This document shows positions 1 to 9,742 of a stretch of 64,000 nucleotides of DNA, piece by piece; within the stretch, counting starts at the first letter, position 1; every line of letters starts with the position of its first letter. The DNA comes from Legionella sp. PC997 (GTDB lineage Bacteria > Pseudomonadota > Gammaproteobacteria > Legionellales > Legionellaceae). The notes under the pieces were generated by a model. The model had not been told where the DNA came from, searched no databases, and saw only the letters and a list, made by a program, of their open reading frames with translations. The stretch covers positions 1,762,001 through 1,826,000 of the forward strand of contig NZ_CP059576.1 of the NCBI RefSeq assembly GCF_014109825.1, in the 5' to 3' direction. The translations under genes were made by a program, and so were the position numbers.

Positions 1-96
1 GGATATTTCCGCCAATGCTTCATGCGGAGATGTTGCTGTATTTTGGGAATAGGGACATGTATTTGTATTTTTCGAGTTAAATAATTTCGGTTTCAT
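1..96 (-). CDS. Partial gene start, product unknown (runs off window)
   Basis: An ATG at 96 on the minus strand opens a frame that stays open to the window edge (32 codons), beginning MKPKLFNSKN. A purine-rich Shine-Dalgarno (GAAGGAAG) lies 8-15 bases upstream, which supports a genuine start. The visible residues are polar (Asn/Thr/Ser-rich) with no signal peptide and no recognisable domain. It is divergent from the EF-G gene. No function can be assigned from this fragment. Confidence 0.55.
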   Translation of the reverse strand, partial: MKPKLFNSKNTNTCPYSQNTATSPHEALAEIS

Positions 97-549
97 TTTT
101 GATTCTTCCTTCAATTATTAAAAAACTAATGTTTTTATTTGGTCGAATCCATAAAGTCTATGATCGATGCTTCTATCGATGATTTATGCTTCTAAAATTA
201 AACACTTTGTTTTTTAAAGCAGGTAATAACATAAACATACATTATTTTCTATAACCGGCTGATTGTTAATTTGATTATGAATTTCTCTTTATTATTTAAG
301 CTGACTGACTATAAAACTGCACACTATTAAATTATCCTATAGGGTAGATAGATACACTAAGTTAGTAGTACGACTTCCATTTTGCATTCTTCCGTCTTAA
401 TTTTTAGTGACTGTTCGCTATTTTTGCGCTGTGTCGATAGGAAAAAAAATCATAAAAATGATGAATGGAACATTTTTTTGCTGCAAATCTGGATAAAATA
501 CTGTACAATATATGACTAATTTTTATCCATTAACTTTAATAAGAGCGCT
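97..549. other. Intergenic region between divergent genes
   Basis: About 450 bases with no convincing coding frame. It is strongly AT-rich and must hold the promoters of the leftward partial gene and of the EF-G gene on the right. I see no RNA gene or strong hairpin here. Confidence 0.5.
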
Positions 550-2640
550 ATGACTGATTTAAACCTTTATAGAAATATTGGTATCTTCGCCCACGTGGAT
601 GCCGGAAAAACCACTACGACAGAACGTATCCTTAAGCTCACTGGTAAAATCCACAAGATTGGTGAAGTTCATGATGGTGAATCAACAACCGATTTTATGG
701 TACAGGAAGCGGAGCGGGGTATTACCATCCAATCAGCTGCAGTCAGTTGCTTCTGGAAAGGTCATCGCTTCAATATTATCGATACCCCAGGACACGTGGA
801 CTTCACAGTAGAAGTATATCGTTCACTAAAAGTTCTCGATGGTGGTGTCGGGGTATTCTGTGGTTCTGGCGGCGTGGAACCTCAGTCTGAAACCAACTGG
901 CGTTATGCGAACAATTCAAAAGTATCTCGTTTGATTTTCGTAAACAAGCTGGACCGAATTGGCGCCAACTTCTTGAAGGTAACCGAGCAAATTAAAAAAG
1001 TCTTAGGTGCCCATCCACTAATTATGACACTGCCTATTGGCTTCGAAGACAGTTTCGTAGGTGTTGTCGATTTATTAACTCGTCAAGCCTATGTTTGGGA
1101 TGAATCTGGTCAGCCTGAAAACTACAAAGTTACTGACATACCAGCCGATATGCAGGACGATGTTGAAATGTATCGCGCGCAATTAATTGAAACAGCGCTT
1201 GAAATGGATGACGAACTGTTAATGGCTTATCTGGAAGGAGAGGAACCCTCAATTGAAGAAATTAAACGTTGTATCCGTAAAGGTACTCTGGAATTAACAT
1301 TCTTCCCAACTTATTGCGGTTCGGCCTTTAAAAATAAAGGAATGCAACTATTATTGGATGCAGTCGTTGACTATTTACCAGCTCCACATGAAGTTAATCC
1401 GCAACCTTTGACTGATGCTGAAGGTAAACCAAATGGCCAATTCGCTATCGTCTCTCCAGATGAGCCATTCCGCGCCTTAGCATTTAAAATTATGGATGAT
1501 CGTTTTGGTGCTTTAACGTTCGTACGTATTTATTCAGGAAAATTGAATAAAGGGGACACGATTCTTAATTCCTTCACCGGTAAAACGGAACGTGTTGGCC
1601 GTATGGTTGAAATGCAAGCTGATGAGCGTATTGAATTGCAAAGCGCTGAAGCAGGGGACATTATCGCGATTGTGGGGATGAAAAACGTTCGAACCGGTCA
1701 TACTCTTTGCGATCCAAATCACGAGTGTACACTGGAAGCGATGGTTTTCCCTGAGCCAGTAATCTCTATTGCAGTCACGCCAAAAGATAAAGGCGCTACT
1801 GAAAAAATGTCTATTGCTATTGGTAAGATGGTTGCAGAAGATCCAACATTTAGAGTGGAAACCGATCAGGATTCCGGTGAAACCATTCTCCGTGGTATGG
1901 GTGAATTACATCTGGATATTAAGGTAGATATTCTCAAACGTACTTACGATGTTGAATTGATAGTGGGTCAGCCGCAGGTTGCTTACCGCGAAACTATTAC
2001 TAAAGCAGTTCAAGACAGCTATACCCATAAAAAACAATCAGGTGGTGCGGGTCAATACGGTAAAATCGACTACACAATTAGTCCAGGCGAGCCCAACACT
2101 GGATTTACTTTTATCACATCTGTTGTGGGTGGAAACGTTCCCAAAGAATTCTTCCCTGCAATTGAGAAAGGGTTCCGCTCAATGATGGACTCAGGTACTT
2201 TAGCAGGTTTCCCTGTATTAGATGTTGTAGTGGACCTGACTGATGGTGCTTACCATGCCGTTGACTCTTCGGCAATTGCATTTGAGATCGCGGCAAAGGG
2301 TGCATTTCGACAATCAATACCCAAAGCTGCTCCACAATTGCTTGAGCCAATCATGAAGGTTGATGTTTATAGTACAGAAGACGATGTGGGTAACGTGATT
2401 GGTGACTTGAACCGTCGTCGCGGTATGATCTCAGGCCAAGAACCCAGTGCAGCTGGCGTCCGCATTAAGGCTGATGTTCCTCTTTCAGAAATGTTTGGTT
2501 ACATTAGTACATTGCGTACTCTGACCTCTGGTCGTGGCCAATTCTCAATGGAATTCTCTCATTATGCTGCTTGTCCAAACAACGTAGCTGAAGCAGTTAT
2601 TGCTAAAGAGAAGGAAAAGAAAGCTGCAGCTATGGCGTAA
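550..2640 (+). CDS. fusA: Elongation factor G paralogue (EF-G 2)
   Basis: Translational GTPase of the EF-G family, 696 aa, full length. It drives ribosomal translocation or ribosome recycling in the cytosol. G1 is AHVDAGKTT at residues 14-22, the switch region carries RGITI near 56-60, G3 is DTPGH at 78-82 and G4 is NKLD at 132-135. Domains II-V follow, with the domain IV glycine-rich segment near residue 490. The gene stands alone, not in an rpsL-rpsG-fusA-tufA context. The switch I segment reads STTDFM, whereas canonical gammaproteobacterial EF-G, as I recall it, reads ATMDWM. I therefore read it as the second EF-G copy; its division of labour with canonical EF-G cannot be told from sequence. 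A strong terminator follows immediately. Confidence 0.93.
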   Translation: MTDLNLYRNIGIFAHVDAGKTTTTERILKLTGKIHKIGEVHDGESTTDFMVQEAERGITIQSAAVSCFWKGHRFNIIDTPGHVDFTVEVYRSLKVLDGGVGVFCGSGGVEPQSETNWRYANNSKVSRLIFVNKLDRIGANFLKVTEQIKKVLGAHPLIMTLPIGFEDSFVGVVDLLTRQAYVWDESGQPENYKVTDIPADMQDDVEMYRAQLIETALEMDDELLMAYLEGEEPSIEEIKRCIRKGTLELTFFPTYCGSAFKNKGMQLLLDAVVDYLPAPHEVNPQPLTDAEGKPNGQFAIVSPDEPFRALAFKIMDDRFGALTFVRIYSGKLNKGDTILNSFTGKTERVGRMVEMQADERIELQSAEAGDIIAIVGMKNVRTGHTLCDPNHECTLEAMVFPEPVISIAVTPKDKGATEKMSIAIGKMVAEDPTFRVETDQDSGETILRGMGELHLDIKVDILKRTYDVELIVGQPQVAYRETITKAVQDSYTHKKQSGGAGQYGKIDYTISPGEPNTGFTFITSVVGGNVPKEFFPAIEKGFRSMMDSGTLAGFPVLDVVVDLTDGAYHAVDSSAIAFEIAAKGAFRQSIPKAAPQLLEPIMKVDVYSTEDDVGNVIGDLNRRRGMISGQEPSAAGVRIKADVPLSEMFGYISTLRTLTSGRGQFSMEFSHYAACPNNVAEAVIAKEKEKKAAAMA

Positions 2641-2656
2641 TATAGCCTGTATCATT

Positions 2657-2697
2657 AAAAAAGCTCCATCAGAACAAACTGATGGAGCTTTTTTTTA
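2657..2697 (+). terminator. Rho-independent terminator after EF-G 2
   Basis: A perfect 12-bp stem (AAGCTCCATCAG at 2661-2672 with its complement at 2679-2690) encloses a 6-base loop and is followed by a run of T. It starts 17-20 bases after the EF-G stop codon, so it should end that transcript as a single-gene unit. Confidence 0.93.
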
Positions 2698-2987
2698 GTC
2701 CAAATAAACGAGTAACCTTTAAGGAGAATCTCAAAGGGGTTACTTTTCAATGTAGCACCTATTTATAAAAATTGTGCGTCTGCGAGCAAATAGTTGAAAT
2801 GTGACTTAGTTTACCAAACTATAATTTTAGAGATTTAGGAGTTGGTTGCCGAGCTGAGTTCGACTTTGAAGTATTGTTGAAATTTATGTTTTTCAGATCC
2901 ACTACTAATTTTGAATATTTATGTCCAATTTGATTTATAAATGGACAGATAATATACTAATTAAAACAAATACCTCAGGTATCTTAT

Positions 2988-4124
2988 ATGCAAGAGAAAT
3001 CGGATTTAGTTTATCCTTCCTGTTATTATCAAATTGATCGAAAAGAAGCTGAAAAACGGCTTAAAAATATGCCGTTTAGAACGTTCGTATTACGTCCAAG
3101 TAGTCAAAAAGATGCAATTGCGGCAATGAGTATCGTTGTCAGAGGGCGAGATAATCAAATCAAGGTCACCCATTTTTTAGTGAACAAAAATCCAGAGGAC
3201 AATACCCTTATATTGCAAAATCACCAGGGTTCTTACAAAGATCTGACCACAATGGTAAATAGACTTCTAGTTCGACATTGGATTCCTTTTAATCAAATTG
3301 AAGCGGTAAAGGGAAGAGATAAATTACCTGGATGTTCGCTACTATCGCTAAATTGGAAGCAATTGGAGCTTAATGAAGAGCAAATTAAAAATGCCTTAAA
3401 GGATAAAAAAATTGGAACATTTGTTTTCTCACTGGGGAAAGAAAATGGCGAATATCCTTGGGTTATGAGTTTAAAAATCAGTACGTTTACTTATCTTGAT
3501 TTTGGTATTTATATTAAAAAAAATGGTTTCTGTGAAAAACCACTTCTGGATCCCTTGGGAAACAAATCTATAATTGAAATTCCAAAGTCACTAGATGAAA
3601 TCATCAGCTTAAATGCAGGCAAATACTTTGTAGATGAAGTCACTTATAATTCTGCTAAAGGCGAACTTATAAGTTTACCCATCTTTACTGAGCCCTTTAA
3701 ACTTAAGAAAACAACAATTCAAAGTTATATTCATTCAACTGAAACAGGTGATTTAGATCAAATAAAGCAACTTTTTGGAACCTTGTCTAAGATTCAAAAA
3801 AGGGCACTGTTAAAACTTCCTTTTTACATTAAATCAAACTCAGCTGAGCGAGATTTTACCCAAGGCTACACCGCGAAACCGATTGATTTAGCATCACATC
3901 AGGAAATAAAAGATTTTTTAACCAAAGAAGAAGAAAAAGTAAATAATTTAACACCCAATGCGCTTATGGGGTTGTTTAAACAATATGCGCTACCAAAAGA
4001 TTTGGCTAAGCAAATCGCTGAGTACTTGGATTTTAGCGATGGATTGCATCTATCTCAAATAAATAAAGAAGCGCACGAGACAACGAATCCTGGGGTAGAG
4101 GAGAATAATAATCCCAAGCATTGA
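2988..4124 (+). CDS. SH2-domain protein with F-box-like C-terminus, candidate effector
   Basis: Orphan 378-aa protein. Residues 12-95 fit the SH2 pattern: YYQIDRKEAEKRL helix A, then TFVLRPSS with Arg36 in the FLVR phosphotyrosine-binding position, His62 on strand D, and YKDLTTMVNRLL as helix B. A second similar block at 136-210 (GTFVFS, then SLDEIISL) has Ser148 where the Arg should be, so it looks like a degenerate SH2 copy. Residues 245-312 resemble one ankyrin repeat. Residues 334-363 (LPKDLAKQIAEYLDF then LHLSQINKEAH) match the F-box pattern. SH2 domains are a known Legionella effector theme. Inference: it binds host phosphotyrosine proteins and may bring them to an SCF ubiquitin ligase. 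It has no signal peptide. The start has a short AGG Shine-Dalgarno. Confidence 0.75.
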   Translation: MQEKSDLVYPSCYYQIDRKEAEKRLKNMPFRTFVLRPSSQKDAIAAMSIVVRGRDNQIKVTHFLVNKNPEDNTLILQNHQGSYKDLTTMVNRLLVRHWIPFNQIEAVKGRDKLPGCSLLSLNWKQLELNEEQIKNALKDKKIGTFVFSLGKENGEYPWVMSLKISTFTYLDFGIYIKKNGFCEKPLLDPLGNKSIIEIPKSLDEIISLNAGKYFVDEVTYNSAKGELISLPIFTEPFKLKKTTIQSYIHSTETGDLDQIKQLFGTLSKIQKRALLKLPFYIKSNSAERDFTQGYTAKPIDLASHQEIKDFLTKEEEKVNNLTPNALMGLFKQYALPKDLAKQIAEYLDFSDGLHLSQINKEAHETTNPGVEENNNPKH

Positions 4125-4392
4125 ACGAGCTAAGCTAGTTGTTGAGTACACATGATATTCCTTGTATGCACGAGCACTTATAAAAATCAGATAAGAGCTT
4201 TTTCGAGGCGCTGTTTCATTTGAGCCTTTTGAAGCTCCGTAAAGCATATTTGAGTCTTAATCTAGGTCTGGATGCTTGGGAGTGAATATAAGAGCCTATT
4301 GTAATACAGATTGGTTCGGAAGGAGATGCTGTCGCAATAAAAAACAGGCGTGTTTGGACAGGCAATAATAAACTCTATAATTAGCATCCAAT

Positions 4393-5040
4393 TTATTTCA
4401 ATTTTTCTAATAAAATAATATCAGTGCCACGGATTTGTGATATTTTTTTTACGCTAACTGATGTTTGCTGGAGTATGCTTTGTATCTCAGAAAATAAATC
4501 CAGCCCATGATGTTTTAATGAGCGTAATAAAAAATATGCCTTCCCTTTGTAAGCGAGCGAATTTTCCAGTGCTCTAATAAAACTCTGAAAAGAACTATCT
4601 AAATAAAATCTACAACGATTTTTAAATTGGGAAGGAGAGAGAACTCCGTGTTCTGGGTGGAAATAGGGGGGATTGCTGACGATCAAATCAAATTTTTCTT
4701 CCCATTTCTTTTCACATAACTCATCATAATTTAAAAGTTGCCAACGAAATTTCAATTCGGGTCGATTAATGTGGGCCAAGTTATAAAAAAAGTATTCGGT
4801 ATAAACATCCTGAATCTCAATAAAATCAATCTGCCGGATTGCAGGTAGATGCCATGATAATTCGAACCCAATGACACCGCATCCTGCACAGAGATCTAAT
4901 ACTCGTAGCGAATCAATATCGGTATGAGATTTCAATTGTGCTGCGACAAATTTGGCAAGATAAATTGAATCAAGACTGAAATGATATTCGTCAGGTTGCT
5001 TGTAATTATAAGTGAAATCTATATTCAGTTCGTTTTGCAT
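4393..5040 (-). CDS. TrmN6/HemK-like SAM-dependent N6-adenine methyltransferase
   Basis: 215-aa class I methyltransferase. Motif I is VLDLCAGCGVIG near residues 47-58, and the amino-methylating motif IV NPPY lies near residue 138 within IVSNPPYFHPEHG. Length and motif order match tRNA1(Val) A37 N6-methyltransferase (TrmN6/YfiC), which modifies tRNA next to the anticodon. The NPPY motif is also shared by protein-glutamine methyltransferases such as PrmC, but this protein lacks the PrmC N-terminal helical domain, so a tRNA or rRNA target is more likely. It stands alone on the minus strand. Confidence 0.75.
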   Translation of the reverse strand: MQNELNIDFTYNYKQPDEYHFSLDSIYLAKFVAAQLKSHTDIDSLRVLDLCAGCGVIGFELSWHLPAIRQIDFIEIQDVYTEYFFYNLAHINRPELKFRWQLLNYDELCEKKWEEKFDLIVSNPPYFHPEHGVLSPSQFKNRCRFYLDSSFQSFIRALENSLAYKGKAYFLLRSLKHHGLDLFSEIQSILQQTSVSVKKISQIRGTDIILLEKLK

Positions 5041-5855
5041 AAATCATTTTGAATTATTTTTCGCAATTATAGCCCTAATGAGCTTTATTTTGTCTATTGT
5101 TCCCTACTTATATTCATGTTGATGGCAGATAATGGGTTGTTAAAGATGGATAAAATGTGGTGTCTGCTTGTGGGCTACGTTTATAATTCATGACTAATCC
5201 AAATCAATTGTTACACCGGATGCAACAACAAACATTGGTAAATAGACATCGATCACACTTGATAATGTGGGTAATCCAGTCATTAGTTATACTGTATTGT
5301 GGCGATCCATCATGTACTGCAGGAAATGTAATAACAGTAGTTGACCCACGACAAAAGGTGTAGATAGTACATTAGTACTTGATGTAAACAATAATCCGTT
5401 GTCAGCTACTACACTCCAACAGGTAATCCTATCAGGGTTTTGCGCTGTGCTAACAAAAGCTTCCAATAATTTTTAGCACAGATTACCTGTAGGAATAACG
5501 AGAAGGGAGCTGATTAAGCTATAACATAGATAGTAGAATGTTGTTGGGCAAAATGACCCAACTTACATAAAGAGTTTGGGAATTGAATAACTCGCTGCAG
5601 TACTATACAAATCCATATAAATGTACATAAAACTTAGAGAACGAAAATGATACAAAGGCTGTTAAACGAATGCTGATAATCAGTTAACTGTCAAAGTAGG
5701 TTTTATTTCTAACACCTAAACTTTGGATGGTATTACCGATAAACGGGCCTTTATCCGTTACAACCAATTATGATTATCATCAATGTGTCAATTAATATCA
5801 CTTTTTTCAAGGTATTGTTCATGTTATCAATCGATGGCTCAGTGATTATTTGTCA
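5041..5855. other. Long gene-poor region with possible adhesin relics
   Basis: About 815 bases without an intact gene. On the plus strand short in-frame stretches such as DNVGNPVISYTV (near 5260-5295) and DSTLVLDVNNNPLSA (near 5365-5410) resemble bacterial Ig-like repeats of large surface proteins, but they are broken by stops and shifts. This is weak evidence for a decayed adhesin gene. I see no RNA gene. Confidence 0.3.
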
Positions 5856-6443
5856 TTAGGTAAATTGTAGCTTACTGCTTTCAACATCATATTCATAAAT
5901 TTTATAAGAACCCACTATACCTATTTTTTTTGAGCAACGTAGCTCTTTAGATTGAGTAACACTATAAATAAAGTTTTCCAACTCATTGATATTTAACTCT
6001 TTCCCTTTACCGTACTGTTCCCTTAATGCTAGTTGCTCTTCAGAAATTTGATGCGGCGCTCCATCATTTCCCAACCACCAATCTAAGGAAAAGGTACTAT
6101 ACCAAGATTGGTAAATGATAAATGTTACTGATTCTTCATTAAGTAATTTTTCAATAACAAACGTATGGTAGTCCTTGCCTATTTGGAGTAGAAATAACCT
6201 ATCGTCGCATTGATTGTTTATAAGTCGTTCTTGCATTACCTGTTGAATAAAATATAAACTTGAGAATTGCTCTGGCTTTTCAAATCCTTTTTGTTTTCCA
6301 CATAGATAATTTATCAGCTCACGTGCCAGATCCTTACAATAATGTTTTTTGAGTTTTCCATCCCGTATTCGTTCTTGTACTCGATCTAATGTACTTTTTG
6401 CAGTTAATTGCTCGTAGGTATTATCTAAAAAAAATCGATGCAT
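5856..6443 (-). CDS. Hypothetical protein, possible papain-fold enzyme
   Basis: 195-aa orphan. It has no signal peptide or membrane segment. Cys36 sits at the start of a predicted helix (HYCKDLARELINY), His93 lies in a beta strand (DYHTFVIEKL), and a Gln112-Ser113-Trp114 strand follows (FIIYQSW). This C, then H in a hydrophobic strand, then polar residue plus Trp order is the layout of papain-like toxin and effector enzymes. I cannot tie it to a named family. It lies on the minus strand, about 175 bases downstream of the caspase-fold candidate gene that ends at 6620, in a stretch of effector-like genes. An effector role is inferred only. Confidence 0.6.
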   Translation of the reverse strand: MHRFFLDNTYEQLTAKSTLDRVQERIRDGKLKKHYCKDLARELINYLCGKQKGFEKPEQFSSLYFIQQVMQERLINNQCDDRLFLLQIGKDYHTFVIEKLLNEESVTFIIYQSWYSTFSLDWWLGNDGAPHQISEEQLALREQYGKGKELNINELENFIYSVTQSKELRCSKKIGIVGSYKIYEYDVESSKLQFT

Positions 6444-6619
6444 GGTTAAAATATTAAGTCTGGTCCTAAACTCTTATCATTTTATATTAATTTTCTAGAT
6501 TGTAGCGATCAATATGGGGGCAAACTGCTTTAATTTTGGTTGGATAGAAATAAATAAGACGCTACATTCCTTTTATCTAAATAAATCTGGATTGGTTTAT
6601 ACTTCATTAAGAGTACGTC

Positions 6620-7759
6620 TTAAGAGAGATCAATCCCCGGGGATAGGTCTTGCATTGCTGTTTCAAGTTTATCTAATACCGACTCTATACCATATTCTGA
6701 AGCCTCAAAAATTAATCCAGAGAAAACTGCTTTTTTTGCCTTAAATAGATTGGGGGCAACTTCATCTCGAATCATTTTGCTCTTTTTTGACTCAAGCGCT
6801 TTAAGAGCATGAAAATATTCTTGCATCTCTATGCTGGGATTAATATATTTTACTCCTTCATTAATAAGATTTTTTGTCGTGAATTGAAACATTTCATAGT
6901 TCATTGCTTGTCGATACAGTGGATCGGCAGCACTATTCTGACAACTTTGTAACAATGCCAGGAGGTTATTAGCAGTCAAATGAATATCTTGCTCGATAGT
7001 TAACGAGACGAGCGTTGTCACATCCTTACAAAAGGCATTGAGTCCTTCTAATATACTAATATTTCCTTGCTTATCAAAATCCGCCCATTTACTAAATGTT
7101 CTTACTTGTTGATGAGCCCCATTGAGCACCTTTTCTATCCATTTAAATTCATAGGCGTCAGTTTCCTGTTGCGCACCGGTTTTATCTATAGTTAGTAACA
7201 CCTTACTGTGTGGTCGTTTGTGTTCTCTACCCACTCCCTTGATGGATGTTTCTCTGTGAGTGAGGTACACCGCTCGTCCATGTTTAGGCCTTATAAATTG
7301 CTCGTGAAGTACATTTTTATTCGCAATCACATCAATATATAGCCCATAGTCTCCAAGTAATTTTCTTTGTAAATTTTTGGCAAAACCTACCCCTTCGCAT
7401 ACACTCATCACCAGTGTCAACCGAGGTATTACATTTGGATTTTTAAAATCTGGATTAGTTAGGAGTTTTCCAAAATAGATAGCAACATCATTTAAATCAT
7501 ATATTTTTACATCGCCTTGTTGTTTATCAAGAACCATATCATCTAACTCTTCTCTTCCATGAGCCGAAAAATATATTTTACTACGGTTTGTAATCGGTCT
7601 AGGAAAGAAATCAGGATTGTGCAACGTTTTAAGGTCACATCCATCTAGTAGTTTCACGAGTATTGTGGGGCTTTCATGGATGATAAGTGTATCAATATTT
7701 GCCGTAATTTGATCTTGAGTCAAATTGATGTAAATGAGTTTATCATATTTGGTATCCAT
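6620..7759 (-). CDS. Candidate clan CD (caspase-fold) cysteine protease, effector-like
   Basis: 379-aa orphan. The N-terminal half shows the clan CD dyad layout. A hydrophobic strand ends in His67-Gly68 (IYFSAHGRE), and 54 residues later a second strand ends in Cys121 (LTLVMSVCEGVGFA), followed by a helix. The His-to-Cys spacing and the strand-HG / strand-C-G pattern are like the C80 autoprocessing domain of MARTX toxins and C11-type peptidases. Residues 210-379 are helical and polar and have no recognised domain. There is no signal peptide. The family assignment rests on motif layout alone. A processing, host-cleaving or inositol-phosphate-triggered function is inference. Confidence 0.7.
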   Translation of the reverse strand: MDTKYDKLIYINLTQDQITANIDTLIIHESPTILVKLLDGCDLKTLHNPDFFPRPITNRSKIYFSAHGREELDDMVLDKQQGDVKIYDLNDVAIYFGKLLTNPDFKNPNVIPRLTLVMSVCEGVGFAKNLQRKLLGDYGLYIDVIANKNVLHEQFIRPKHGRAVYLTHRETSIKGVGREHKRPHSKVLLTIDKTGAQQETDAYEFKWIEKVLNGAHQQVRTFSKWADFDKQGNISILEGLNAFCKDVTTLVSLTIEQDIHLTANNLLALLQSCQNSAADPLYRQAMNYEMFQFTTKNLINEGVKYINPSIEMQEYFHALKALESKKSKMIRDEVAPNLFKAKKAVFSGLIFEASEYGIESVLDKLETAMQDLSPGIDLS

Positions 7760-7826
7760 GACAGAACTCCATAAGTGATTCCGTATATTCTTAGAGTATA
7801 GCTTTTATAGAGCTGAGTAGTTTAAC

Positions 7827-7858
7827 GACTGTCTTGGAACAACTCGTTTAAGACAGTC
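7827..7858. terminator. Hairpin downstream of the 7884 gene
   Basis: A perfect 9-bp stem (GACTGTCTT at 7827-7835 with its complement at 7850-7858) lies between two minus-strand genes, 25 bases after the stop of the upstream one. No clear T-run follows in either direction, so termination is plausible but not certain. Confidence 0.45.
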
Positions 7859-7883
7859 ATCTTTGCATTGTCTCTAAGGCTAC

Positions 7884-8729
7884 TTACCAAGGCTGCATTT
7901 TGAAAGGAGATGGAGTGAAAATTTTTTGTTCCTTCTCATTCATTTCATACTCCTCTCCTGTTGAGGGGAACGGTTTAAGTTCCATTGAACGCGGATTAGG
8001 GACAGCGCTCTGATCATTCTTAAGTTTATCCTTTACCTGTACTTTAGGTAGTAAATTATTCGCTAATCCTCTAATAAATTCATCGTATATGGCCAATGTT
8101 GGCATAGTAATACGAAGAGAAGTTATAGTACCTTCTTTGTCTAGAGAAACCTGTGCACAGGCCTCTGCAAGATGATGTTCTTCTGTAAACTTATGTAAGT
8201 CTTTTATAATCACTTCGAGGAATTTTTTTAATTCTCTTCTTTGTTCTTCAGTTAATGAATTAGACTCACAAAGCAACTTAATGGTTAGCGTTTTTGATTC
8301 ACGATCATTGTCAACCAACAATCGACCTTGAATGATTAATTCCTCAATTATTTTCCAGTCAAAACGTTGTTCATCTAAAGGTTCTAAATCAGAATTGCCT
8401 ATCAATTCATCAGTAGTGATAACTAATTTACGTGGTTTAGTTAAAAAGTTATCTTCACCAGGATTTGCTTTTTTTTCAGATGCCTTATTAGAAGTAGCAT
8501 CACTATTCTCACTGCTATCACGGTTAGCTCCATGACCCGAGCAAACGCGCTTTGGTGCTATTTCTTTAAAACAAACCCGACAACGTACCTTTGCTGCTTC
8601 CTCAGCAGCTTCTTTTTTTTCTGCTTCTTTTCTAAATTGTTGTAAAGCGAATGCTATAGATGATGTTTTAGGTTCATTGGCTATTATGGATTCAGCAACA
8701 GGTTGATATTTTTGGTTAGTTTTTTTCAT
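7884..8729 (-). CDS. Hypothetical protein with a zinc-knuckle-like N-terminus
   Basis: 281-aa orphan. The start is placed at the ATG at 8729 because GGAG sits 8 bases upstream; a longer frame opens at 8753. An N-terminal Glu/Lys/Ala-rich helix is followed by a C-x2-C-x9-C-x2-H cluster (RCRVC to CSGH), which could bind zinc. Then comes a Ser/Asn-rich linker and a mixed alpha/beta region with EEQRRELKKFLEVIIKDL as an amphipathic helix. The C-terminus is Glu-rich then aromatic (EMNEKEQKIF, ending MQPW), resembling Dot/Icm secretion signals. No function is assigned. A secreted role is inferred from composition and neighbours. Confidence 0.6.
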   Translation of the reverse strand: MKKTNQKYQPVAESIIANEPKTSSIAFALQQFRKEAEKKEAAEEAAKVRCRVCFKEIAPKRVCSGHGANRDSSENSDATSNKASEKKANPGEDNFLTKPRKLVITTDELIGNSDLEPLDEQRFDWKIIEELIIQGRLLVDNDRESKTLTIKLLCESNSLTEEQRRELKKFLEVIIKDLHKFTEEHHLAEACAQVSLDKEGTITSLRITMPTLAIYDEFIRGLANNLLPKVQVKDKLKNDQSAVPNPRSMELKPFPSTGEEYEMNEKEQKIFTPSPFKMQPW

Positions 8730-8941
8730 GAGAATACTCCGGTACACGTTCATAATGATAATCTGAATAAATATTGATTATTTATTTGTTAGTATACCGA
8801 TTTAATAAAAATCAATTGTATATAAAATGTACATTCGATATTGGTTTGTTTGCTTCCCTCCGTATATCTATGTAAAACTTACCAAAGAAAAGATTTCAAA
8901 AATTCGTTTCAATTTGTTTTATAGAGGCTGAGACAAAACCA

Positions 8942-9634
8942 ATGAAAGATAAATCAATATTGCTTGTGGAAGATAATATTAAGCTCGCCAATTACCTTAA
9001 AGAAAGCTTACAAGAAGCCGGTTATGATGTCTCTATCGAAAAACGTGGAGATAAAGCGGTCTATCGCATTATCCGTGAGCAACCTGCTTTAGTACTATTA
9101 GATATCATGCTACCTGGAATGAATGGGGATCAAGTATGCCACACCATTAGAGAAGAATATTTAGGAAAAATACTCATGTTAACAGCAGTTCATGATATTG
9201 AAAGTGAAGTATCCTCTTTAAACCTTGGAGCAGATGACTATTTAACCAAACCTTTTGCAGACGAAGTTTTAAAAGCAAGGGTAGAAGCTTTATTACGTAG
9301 ACCTAATTTAGTTAATAATCAAAATCAATTTCAATTTGGAAATTTTTCTATCAATTTTAGTACTAAAAGTGTATCTCTCTTTGGAAAAGAAATTTCAATA
9401 AGTACAACTGACTTTGAAGTTCTTGCTTTGTTGGTAAAGAATCATGATAGGCTGCTTAGTAGAGATAGCATTATGTATGCTCTTTCTGGGCACGAATATG
9501 ATGGGGTTGACAGAAGTATTGATTTAAAAATATCACGTTTAAGAAAAGCATTAAATGATAATAGTAACAAGCCTTATCGTATAAAAACAATTCATAAAAA
9601 AGGATATGTTTTTGTATCAGAAGCTTGGGTATAG
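8942..9634 (+). CDS. OmpR/PhoB-family response regulator (RstA-like)
   Basis: 230-aa two-component regulator. The receiver domain spans residues 1-120 with acidic residues at 10-11 (VEDN), phosphoacceptor Asp54 (LLDIMLPG), Thr81 (MLTAVHD) and Lys103 (LTKPF). The C-terminal winged helix spans about 130-230, with a typical SIDLKISRLRKAL recognition helix and an IKTIHKKGYVF wing. It should bind DNA when phosphorylated. The nearest sensor kinase (11370-12977, minus strand) lies across the serine hydrolase gene, so pairing is likely but the two are not in one operon. Confidence 0.88.
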   Translation: MKDKSILLVEDNIKLANYLKESLQEAGYDVSIEKRGDKAVYRIIREQPALVLLDIMLPGMNGDQVCHTIREEYLGKILMLTAVHDIESEVSSLNLGADDYLTKPFADEVLKARVEALLRRPNLVNNQNQFQFGNFSINFSTKSVSLFGKEISISTTDFEVLALLVKNHDRLLSRDSIMYALSGHEYDGVDRSIDLKISRLRKALNDNSNKPYRIKTIHKKGYVFVSEAWV

Positions 9635-9742
9635 AGGGTTAATTGCAGTAAAAACAACAACTGTACAATTTATATACATTTCGCTCAAGAATTCTTGATA
9701 AGATTAAAACATCAAATTTATTTTTAAGCGGAATTCAACAAT

